A DNA stretch of 64,000 nucleotides, taken from NCBI RefSeq assembly GCF_024362695.1, contig NC_065414.1:4543501-4607500 (forward strand), given 5' to 3'. The notes beneath the pieces are model-generated. The model saw only the letters and a list, made by a program, of their open reading frames with translations, had not been told where the DNA came from and made no database searches. The DNA is from Pectinophora gossypiella. Taxonomy: Eukaryota > Arthropoda > Insecta > Lepidoptera > Gelechiidae. Shown here in pieces: positions 57,301-64,000 of the stretch; position 1 is the first letter of the stretch; each line of letters begins with the position of its first letter. The position numbers were made by a program, and so were the translations under genes.

Positions 57301-58146
57301 TTCAATACATTTAGTTTAAAATAATCATTCCCAAATGCTTTTATAATTGAATATAAGCTCATACCTGTCCTTGATGTTCTGATCAGCCAATGGATCATCA
57401 GGGTCTGTAGGTTTCTCATGGCGATATGGACATTCTTCACCACGCCGACACTCTCCTTTCACCCAGAATGAACACACATGTGGCCTATTCCTCTTGTAAT
57501 AAGGAGCAGTTCTAGCCAAACGTAACAGCAGGTCTGAAGCCCCCTTTGACTTAAGTGCAGAGTTACTAGGTTGAGTCGGATCATTCTTAGAAATTTGATT
57601 ATCTAAATTCTGGATGTAGTATTCCTTATTAACCTCATTTCTAGGCAAATCATCTTGTATTTTGAGAGCTGCATCTCTAACTTGAATTGGAAGTCCATAC
57701 TCCAAGTCTAATAGACAAGTCTGGCAAACATTCTTCAATTTTGAGCAAGTTTGACATATCTCAGTCTTCTTGAAACGCATCCGTGCACCTGGGCACCATC
57801 GGAAGACAGTAAATGGACGAGCGCATATTTTGCACTCTTTCCCATATTTTTCTTTAGTCTGGAAAAAAGTTGCATTGTTACTAAACGTCCTGAATCAAAT
57901 TACTTATCCGAAAGAAATAAATCGTAGAAATAGCATAAAGAACGTAAAAAGCCTCATACCATGCGAATGTAGGGGTTATCGCCAAGACATGTTTGACACA
58001 AAATTGGGAAATCCTGTAACAAAAACACATTGCTATTTATAAGGTTACACAGGCTTTCAATTTTTAACTGCACGTAGGTCACGAAAACTTACAGAATCTT
58101 CCCAATTCTGACGATTGTATGTGTTCGTCGATTTTGACACTGCCAT
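51323..58146 (-). CDS. Rbm22: Pre-mRNA-splicing factor RBM22, 7 coding exons, 406 aa
   Basis: RBM22 (Cwc2 in yeast) binds U6 snRNA and the intron in the activated spliceosome. Exons in transcript order: 58146-58093, 58013-57960, 57858-57365, 55694-55521, 55312-55170, 54741-54632, 51514-51323; every junction is GT/AG and phases agree. The protein starts MAVSKSTNTYNRQNWEDSDF and has Cys pairs in the N-terminal zinc region (CQTC, CKIC, CQTCSK). It then shows a C-x7-C-x5-C-x3-H zinc finger (CSFWVKGEC..CPYRH, about residues 160-185). An RRM follows with RNP2 LYVGNL and RNP1 CAFVQY (about 230-305), then a Pro-rich tail ending NAPQT. The family's usual length is about 420 aa. The start has a strong context (CAAGATGG). 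The last exon is very GC-rich. Introns 3 and 6 are enlarged by transposons. Confidence 0.97.
51678..51686. repeat. 9-bp target duplication of the foldback element (left)
   Basis: ACTGATAAG. The same nine bases stand at 53633-53641. Confidence 0.88.
51687..53632. mobile_element. Foldback DNA transposon with arms of about 845 bp, in RBM22 intron 6
   Basis: The left arm 51687-52528 and right arm 52786-53632 are near-perfect inverted copies that start GTGTGATGCTCCCT(A/G)GCCG; only scattered mismatches and one small indel were seen. The loop is about 257 bp. A perfect 9-bp duplication flanks it. Very long ends plus a 9-bp duplication fit the Mutator (MULE) group or related foldback elements; no transposase is present. 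Short words of the type AGCCGGACCAC recur along each arm and could be transposase sites. The loop ends ACGCGGGCAAAACCGCGGGC, a word typical of another lepidopteran element's terminus, so it may be a capture. Confidence 0.9.
53633..53641. repeat. 9-bp target duplication of the foldback element (right)
   Basis: ACTGATAAG. Confidence 0.88.
53850..53905 (+). repeat. Dispersed repeat family B, copy 5 (short)
   Basis: CTTCTTCTATTGTATGGGTT, GTGAGGTGCATCACCAATCC and CATCAACCC, then lost. Confidence 0.6.
53983..54105. repeat. Perfect 54-bp hairpin with 15-nt loop
   Basis: Arms 53983-54036 and 54052-54105 are exact inverted copies (TAATTAAAACACATAATAAC at the outside, ATGGGGATATGAGAC at the inside). 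Perfection over 54 bp implies a young inversion or element. It is in RBM22 intron 6. Confidence 0.9.
54109..54122. repeat. Target duplication of the LINE tail (left)
   Basis: TAATAACCGCGTAA, exact copy at 54379-54392. Confidence 0.88.
54123..54378 (+). mobile_element. 5'-truncated LINE insertion
   Basis: The plus strand encodes the last ~47 residues of a non-LTR ORF (KRGRPIKRWEEEIKNTAGNM, then WRRLARDRDKWKELEEAF) and a stop. A 3' UTR follows with an A run (54320-54336), AATAAA and an end made of CTAT/ATCT units. Exact 14-bp duplications on both sides make it a textbook target-primed insertion. It is antisense to RBM22, in intron 6. Confidence 0.88.
54379..54392. repeat. Target duplication of the LINE tail (right)
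   Basis: TAATAACCGCGTAA. Confidence 0.88.
55901..55908. repeat. 8-bp target duplication (left)
   Basis: AAGCTTGC. Exact copy at 57191-57198. Confidence 0.88.
56080..56375. promoter_or_regulatory. Cluster of AAGGTCA half-sites inside the transposon
   Basis: About a dozen AGGTCA/TGACCT words on both strands, several with the extension TCAAGGTCA (for example within GTCAAGGTCATGACC, AAAGGTCAAGGTCATTGACC and TTAAAGGTCAAGGTCAC). TCAAGGTCA is the monomer site of FTZ-F1/ERR-type nuclear receptors. Function is inferred. Confidence 0.5.
56378..56746. repeat. Two direct 174-bp repeats with GC hairpins
   Basis: Units 56378-56551 and 56573-56746 (offset 195) are almost identical. Each contains the self-complementary words GGCCCTTCGGGCC, GGCAGGGGGCTCGC facing GCTCGCCCCCTGCC, and CGTGCTCGCTTCGCTCGCAC. 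The open frame through both (56339-56818) only reflects the duplication. Confidence 0.85.
56995..57165. repeat. Two direct repeats of about 80 bp
   Basis: Both units carry CCATAGTAATTTCA(T/C)TCGAAA, ATTCGGCTA, CATACAAAATCGATCAAAAT and TTTTCTAAGTC, the second merging into the right inverted end. Confidence 0.75.
57191..57198. repeat. 8-bp target duplication (right)
   Basis: AAGCTTGC. Confidence 0.88.
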
Positions 58147-58986
58147 CTTGGAATTTCACAATACTTGTACACTTCTCACACTGTAAAACACTATGGAATC
58201 TCGCACCAATATCATTTATTGAGGTAAAATTAAAACCTTTGCATTTTAATTACGTTTCACAATATTTCAACTCAACAAGGACAAAATCAACATGACAGAA
58301 AAGACAAGCCACTTATGACAACCGGAAAGACGTCAAAAATAACGACGGAAACTGAAGTGACGCCATTATTTATGTTCGGATACACACCAGTGTAGTATTC
58401 TTTGATCTATAGTTTATGGTATTATAAAAACGTCTTTATTTGCTGAAAAATAAACCGTAGTATAATACAAGCAAATTCAGTATTCAGTCAATATTATAGA
58501 TCTACAGCGAAGCACACATACAAGATATCATCTGTGTAATTAAATAATGTATACTTTGTATTTTGTTGAAGGATTCATAAGTATAGTCAGGCCAGTCTCC
58601 TTAAAGTAGGAGTTTTACGTTTCTTTTCAATGGGTAATATTCAAAGAAATCAACAGTTTTTAATAGTATAATCCCTTTCCATATCAAAAACAATTGGTAG
58701 GTACTTTATATCACAATCATACAATACATATCATATTTAGCAAAGCATAATGCAAGCTGCATTAAAGTAACATACTTAATTATGTGTACACTAAACAGTA
58801 ACAGCTGAAAATGTAAAACTTTTGTAGGTAAATCACAGCAGAAATCATTTAAAATCCCTAAATTTAAAAAGAAGTGTGTTTTCATTATTCTGTCTGGAAT
58901 CAACTTTCAACAGTTACTGGACAGTTGTACACTGTTCAACCAATTTCATGTCATTTCAGTTTAAGCCATCTTTCATAGTCCAAATG
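58147..58986. other. RBM22 promoter and 3' end of the upstream gene
   Basis: Both genes read on the minus strand. The upstream gene's 3' UTR probably runs left from 58986; an AATAAA (minus) near 58436 could end it. The RBM22 start site should then lie between about 58160 and 58400. No other gene is seen. Confidence 0.45.
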
Positions 58987-60300
58987 TTAGTCAGTGTATA
59001 AAGTTGGGAAGTCATCTTCACCAAATGGACTGGGACCACTCTCCTTTGCAAAATTATCTGCAAAATAAAACCAATACATATATATAATCAGCATCAATTT
59101 AAAAACATTGTACCTAAATCATTAAACTATCTGCATGCGAAAATACCAAATAATTAACTAAAATTTTAACAAGATAACAAGAAAATCAAAAATTAGTAAT
59201 CCTGACACCAGGGCTGATGAGGTTGGTACTTCACCTCACAACCCACACGATACACGATAGAAGAAGTTTAAAAGATGTATATCTTTATGAAGGAAAGTGT
59301 TCTACAATCTTTAAATTATTATTTGTCCTCCAGTCAATTGAGGGGGTTAGGGCTGTGCCCAACAGTGGATCATAGGTATATAGGCTACTAAAACTCATGA
59401 TACTATAGGCTATAGAGTTAACAAAAGTGGTACCAGTAAAGAACTCGTCTTCATATGAACAGTCAAACTCCAAGCTTCTGTTGAGTGTGACGGGCGGTGG
59501 TGTGCGTGGGGGAGACTCTGTCAGCACCGCAGGTTCAGGACCTAGGAGGTAATCCACAACATCTGTGTGGTAGTTATCTGGAAATGTACATTGACTATTG
59601 GATAAGCGGGAGGTTCCTTAATTTATATTTATAGAGCTAAGAAAAAGTAAGTACACTGGGTCTTCCTTTACAATTTTATATAGGTAGGTAGTTACCTACC
59701 TATATAGTAGTTACTATTACCATTATAAATAAGAATAATGTTATTTGTAAAGGAAATAAATACTTTAATTACTCTAGTATAAAAAATATTATGCGTGAGC
59801 AGCTCAAAATATAATATTATATTTGTGGTACAACCAACCTACTTACCATACTTATATGTAGGCTTAGTAAACTCTAATTCCTCATAGAATTTTTTTGCAT
59901 CATCATCAAGTTCGTCACTGTAGATTATCTCGGAAGTAATTATTTTCTTTGCTGCAGATTCTACGTTTTTAGATCGAGGGCTGTAAACCTTCTGTCCTGG
60001 AGTCTGGATGTCGCGAAGAGCTCTTCCGGCATTAGATAGAAAAGATTTTTTCGGTTCACCCGCCTTTTTTAACGGTTCATTCGGTTTTATAGGTCCCGTA
60101 GAAATTGCTTTGCCAATGTTTTCTGAAGCAGTAAAAGCAGGTTAAATTAGTTATTGAACTATCTACATTTTAAAATTAAATTGTTTTCAATGGGCAGCTG
60201 CTTACGGCTTACCATTGTTAGACAGTGGTTGGCGTGGCAGGCTCCTTGTAGATTCCTTGGCTAGGCGGTCGCCGAAAATATCGAAAAGCCATTCAGTCAT
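58987..60300 (-). CDS. Unrecognised 187-aa protein with securin-like layout, 4 exons
   Basis: Exons in order: 60300-60213, 60122-59847, 59562-59434, 59057-58987; all GT/AG borders, with phases 1, 1, 1 agreeing, stop TAA at 58989-58987. The protein starts MTEWLFDIFGDRLAKES. It is basic and Lys/Pro-rich in the first half, with GRALRDIQTPGQKVYSPRS near residues 60-80 (resembling a destruction-box region). It turns acidic in the middle (SDELDDDAKKFYEELEF), then shows SPPRTPPPV and an acidic end FGEDDFPTLYTD. Size (securins are near 200 aa), order (N-terminal NEN word, D-box-like RAL, acidic middle, SPP motif) and a basic-to-acidic gradient recall securin, the separase inhibitor. The KEN and D-box cores are imperfect, however, and I do not recognise a close relative. 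The exon model is firmer than the name. Confidence 0.7.
59200..59265 (-). repeat. Dispersed repeat family B, copy 6 (short)
   Basis: Reverse orientation: CCTGACACCAGGGCTGATGA, GGTTGGTACTTCACCTCACA, ACCCACACGAT. In the last intron of the securin-like gene. Confidence 0.7.
59330..59395 (+). repeat. Fragment of the GGCCTGTGCCCAGCAGTGG family, copy 2
   Basis: CAATTGAGGGGGTTAGGGCT, GTGCCCAACAGTGGAT and AGGTATATAGGCT; a diverged relative of 37134-37190. Confidence 0.6.
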
Positions 60301-61003
60301 GTTGATAAAGTAAGTATTGAAAACTTTTGTCGAAAATATTAACTTGAAACAAAACAAACGCTTCCTTGAATACTTTGCTCAACTCAACGCAACGGTTATT
60401 TGAGTTTACTCATAACACCCTGTCTACGCATAACACAGATTAAAAAAAAACTGAATGGACAACAGACGAGCAGATAAACAAGGGCGAGTAGACTTGCGGT
60501 TTAAAAAACGCTTTAAAAACTACCCCGTTCACAGTGACGCTGACACAGAAAGAACAAATAATGATGAAGAAAAAAATGATAGAAAAGAACTACGATGAAA
60601 CGAACGGAACTGCCTTTTCTCAGAACAATAACTAAAGCATAGAAGGAAGGCTAAAATAAGAATTCAGAAACTATAAACCGGCTCTCTTCTAGCTTACGAC
60701 ACAAACTATGAGTGAGAAAAGGACAAATGATTCGCTCTTTGCTTCATTTTTTCCGAGGTTGTCACAACATGAAATGTCATTTGGACCTATTGGACTCATT
60801 TTAACTCGGCCAAATACATAGTAACATACATAAGAAGATTTTACTTATATTTACCGAACTATTTGACACGGTCGCGTCAACTGTGTTTACGAGTGTCTTG
60901 TGTTCAGATTGTTTTAAGTGATAATTTAACAATATTTTTCCAAATAAATGGAAAGAAACTTTTATTTATATCAAATAATTGAGTGTCTCGACTGTGTGAC
61001 ATT
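60301..61003. promoter_or_regulatory. Divergent promoter region between the securin-like and THAP genes
   Basis: About 700 bp separate the two start codons. The segment AGAACAATAACTAAAGCATA then GAAGGAAGGCTAAAATA (60620-60656) recurs inverted at 63095-63131. No TATA box is obvious. Confidence 0.45.
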
Positions 61004-62040
61004 ATGTCTTGTGTGGTATGGGGCTGCAGCTCACATTCAGGAAGAAAAGAAAATAGCCAACAACTTCTGTCGTTTCATCGGTAAGTTTTTTGTAATTTTC
61101 TAGTGAAATGTGAACTGCTGAACAATTTTAGGAAAGTAATATGTTTTGCTGAATAGATTTGTAGCATAAAATATTTGAGATATCCATTATATTATACGTT
61201 TCATCGATGAATACGGAATTGATTTGAGGTTATGTTGATTGTCCATAGTGATGTACTAAAATTATCGATACTTTTAATTTTTAGATTTCCTGTAGACGAT
61301 AACAAAGAGAAAGAATGGATAATTCGCATTAATAGACGAAATTGGATTCCAAATAAGTACAGCCGTATTTGCTCGAAACATTTTACTGCGGATTCATTTA
61401 TGTGTGTTCCTAATTCAAAGTGGAGGCGTCTTCGAGACGATGCTATTCCTACATTGAACATTATAGATCAGACAGATGAAATGGTGTTTAAATTTAAATT
61501 TCAGCCTAGCCTGCATCATCTCACTGCTGGATAGATAGATAAGATATTTGTATCATGTTATCACAACATGTTTATACTATCTATCATTCAACTACATATT
61601 ATTATGTACTTAATAAACTTAGTATATACTAAGTCTGTAGTTGTTTTATGTCTAAACAATTATGAGTTGTACACGTTTTATATAAGTAAATTATTATTAT
61701 CTTTGATTTCAGATATTAAATCCAAAAGTGTCGACTGGATTTACATGAAAAGGTATATCAAATAATTTTCTTTTTTTATATTTTTAACATGATATACATA
61801 TATAGAGTGTATAATTCAACCAGCTGCACAATGCACTTAAATCAGATATATTTTACTTTTATTTTTATAGATTATTTTGTACATATACTATTTTAACATT
61901 ATTATTAAACTTTATTTCAGTCAGTTCAAGAAGACGAGATGAAAAATTTAAAAGAAAAGCTGAACAAGTCCCGCCTCAAGATCAAACGACTTAATGAAAA
62001 AAAAAACAATGTGTCAGGGTGTCACAAAGACAGTTTCTAA
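61004..62040 (+). CDS. Small THAP-domain zinc-finger protein
   Basis: THAP domains are C2CH zinc-binding DNA-binding modules. Exon 1, 61004-61080, begins MSCVVWGCSSHSGRKENSQQ and supplies the first two Cys and the conserved Trp. Exon 2, from 61285, continues FPVDDNKEKEWIIRINR, with the C-x2-H of ICSKHF and the AVP(T/x)F-like box DDAIPTLNI. The model then uses a weak donor after codon 61481-61483 (GTGTTT) and joins in phase to 61921-62040, a Lys-rich coiled coil (EDEMKNLKEKLNKSRLKIKR) ending TAA; this gives about 130 aa. Without that splice, exon 2 reads to a stop at 61534. A further exon-like piece at 61712-61754 has good borders but leads quickly to a stop. A poly(A) signal AATAAA is at 62116-62121. 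The zinc ligands are complete, so it is probably functional. Confidence 0.85.
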
Positions 62041-63439
62041 GCAAATTGACACTGTTTAGAAATTAATAAATTTGTATTTATTGTAAATATAATGTACATA
62101 ATTAATAACGTGTGAAATAAATACTTGCTAATGAAAATGAACAGATTTACGATCTAATTTATATTTCATTTTACCTCCTGTTCTTATTTACTCCTACTCC
62201 AACACTCCAGGTTGATACGAACTGCGCCCAATAAAGAATGTAATGATTGTTATAGATTTGTGTAAGCGACTTATATAAATCTTGACTAAACCTTCCTTTA
62301 CAAATACAAATATACTTTATTGCACACAACATACAATACTTACAAGTTTTACACGAAAGATACAGTACACCACCTACCTACCTTTTACTTTCCCTTTCTG
62401 TTCTCTTATGAATACTTGTATGCCGTATTTTTTTAAGTATAATGCTATATCTAGTAGGTACGAGTATGGTAATCCTAGTATTGAAACAGCTTGTAGCCCT
62501 AGTAAAGACCGCCATTTTATGTTTACAGAGTGGCACGTTTTTTCTGTAGGTATTTCCAGTCCATACTCTTTTCTATGTCTATGGCGTGACCCCATCGGGC
62601 CTCTTACCGTCTGTGCGGCTTAGACCCGGCGGCGGCGGTTCCAATTTGCACGGCACGTCGATCGACACCAGTGCACGGCGGATGACATCATAAATAAATT
62701 CGAATATTACAAAATACTTACCGATGAAACGATAACAGTTGGCTATTTTCTTTCCTTCCTGAATGTGAGCTGCAGCTCCAAACTAATATAAACCAGACAA
62801 TATAATCCAAAAATGGTTAGATACTTACCTATCAGAGACAGAGTCTCCTTTCATCAAGAAGAAGATAATTGCATCCTACAAAAAGAAATCTTGTAAAAAA
62901 AATTTATCGACATTAATTGTAAGTAAATTTAATTTTATCGACATATTACTAAAGTGAAACCCAACACTAGGCAATGAAAAACTTGTGACAACCTACGAAA
63001 TTACGAAACAATTTTTGTATATGCGTCTTTGTCTAACATTACGCCGGTTCCGTAAGATAAAGTAGAGCAGAATTATAGAGTTCTGTTGCTATTTTAGCCT
63101 TCCTTCTATGCTTTAGTTATTGTTCTGAGTGCCTTTTGCTTTGCTTTTGCTGCATTTTTGCTGGCTGTCAACTTTTGCGTTTTTCGGAAAACAGATTTGG
63201 GGAATAGACGGGAATAGAGATAATTTAAAAAGAGACAAACGTAGAATACGCGTGTTCATTCTGTGATGTTTAATTGCGCCAATTCATTTACAAACAATAG
63301 CACTTTAAATGTGTGTCAGACGGTGTCAGATTATTATATTTGACGATTTATTATATTTAAGAATTTCCGTAAATTGAAAGGCTTGGTCTGAACATAATTT
63401 TAATACCAAGGTAGTAAGTAGTGTAATTCGTGTGTTGCA
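62041..63439. other. Interval with repeat tail and inverted THAP exon copy
   Basis: About 62290-62330 is a dispersed-repeat end (CAAATACAAATATACTTTAT then TGCACAC, which reads as an AATAAAG-bearing tail on the minus strand). 62590-62690 is a GC-rich patch of unknown origin. 62722-62782 and 63095-63131 belong to the inverted copy described separately. A minus-strand exon-like piece at about 62829-62875 has an acceptor TTTCTTTTTGTAG and a donor GTAAGT. Confidence 0.45.
62722..62782 (-). pseudogene. Inverted, diverged copy of THAP exon 1
   Basis: On the minus strand it encodes W-S-CSSHSGRKENSQ-LLSFHR and ends CATCG before GTAAGT, exactly as the exon at 61004-61080 does. The start codon and the segment MSCVVWG are replaced by a splice-acceptor-like TTTATATTAG. 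No second THAP exon with C-x2-H was found further along the minus strand, so this is a remnant or part of a re-used exon. Confidence 0.75.
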
Positions 63440-63656
63440 ATGTCTATTACTACACTGGTAAGTCGAAATCCTGTCTTTTGCCGAATTGTTTACCGGCTAT
63501 ACAGCGATGTATTATTTCAATGTTTCTTTTCTAGTATTATACACAATTAAAAAAGGAAAATGCACACGAAGATTCTATTTGGTGTTGTGGCTGGAGTAAG
63601 ATAATTAAAGAAAAGCCGAAAGAGGATGAGAACACAGAAAATAATGAGAACTCACA
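63440..63656 (+). CDS. Probable WDR61/SKI8 N-terminus (partial, runs off window)
   Basis: WDR61/SKI8 is a WD40 protein of the SKI and PAF1 complexes. Exon 1, 63440-63457, is MSITTL with donor GTAAGT; exon 2, 63535-63656, reads YYTQLKKENAHEDSIWCCGW and then a charged tail KEKPKEDENTENNENS. This fits the family's start (the pattern K.E.AH.D.IW...W opens the first WD repeat). A third segment from 63785 (acceptor TTGTAG) joins in phase (QKLLKKYLLQ...) but does not look like a WD repeat. It could be an alternative or false exon, with the remaining WD exons lying beyond base 64000. The start context is TTGCAATGTC. Confidence 0.6.
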
Positions 63657-64000
63657 GTATGTATAATCATAACCTTACATCATTTTACAACCTTTGTTTA
63701 CTGTAATATGATTGTAATTATATTAATTAATTGTAATATCTTTAAATTTGAAACTAACCATGCGTAAACTGGTTCAAATTGTAGGAAACTGTTAAAGAAA
63801 TATTTACTTCAGGTTAACAAAACATTGACTTTCTATCAATTTGAAGGGAATGTTCCTTTTGAACAAATCGTGTCTGTTGACTACCACATTGAGTCGGTCC
63901 ATTTTCCGAAACATGTAATGCTGCATAATCAGCATAAATCTTACTGCCTTATTGTTATTTCTGATGTATTTTACTGTTTGTAATACATGTCCTGAAATGT

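Overview
The window looks like nuclear DNA of a moth or butterfly (Lepidoptera). It is AT-rich, its genes have many short exons with GT/AG introns, and it carries a tRNA-headed SINE of lepidopteran type, a maT-type (DD37D) mariner, a BEL/Pao retrotransposon, several MITE families and 5'-truncated LINE tails. There is no sign of bacterial operons, CRISPR arrays or phage.

Layout. 1-2237: the 5' two thirds of a non-LTR retrotransposon ORF on the minus strand, uninterrupted to the window edge. 3427-4738: a mariner of the maT type with perfect inverted ends and an intact 346-residue transposase. 5-22 kb: gene-poor, with scattered repeat copies, one full SINE (11392-11712), a foldback element and a minisatellite. 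22048-28694: a complete BEL/Pao element with LTRs that read as identical, a 5-bp target duplication and an unbroken gag-pol. 30917-32558: a Tc1-like element with one frameshift. 33-40 kb: gene-poor again, with MITEs and LINE tails.

The right third is gene-dense. SCAMP (secretory carrier membrane protein, plus strand, 40404-47080) has seven clear coding exons and a probable 9-nt microexon. RBM22 (spliceosomal RNA-binding protein, minus strand, 51323-58146) has seven exons and converges on SCAMP. Its introns hold a foldback transposon with arms of about 845 bp, a perfect 54-bp hairpin, a LINE tail and a 1.28-kb TIR element studded with nuclear-receptor-like half-sites. A four-exon gene for a 187-residue protein with a securin-like layout (minus, 58987-60300) lies just upstream of RBM22. 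It is divergent to a small THAP zinc-finger gene (plus, 61004-62040). An inverted, diverged copy of the THAP promoter and first exon lies at about 62.7-63.1 kb. The window ends in the first exons of what looks like WDR61/SKI8.

The host genes are unrelated housekeeping genes: membrane traffic, pre-mRNA splicing, probable cell-cycle control, a DNA-binding THAP protein and a WD-repeat protein. They are linked by position, not by pathway. Exon borders were read by eye from splice signals, reading-frame continuity and family resemblance. No search was run.
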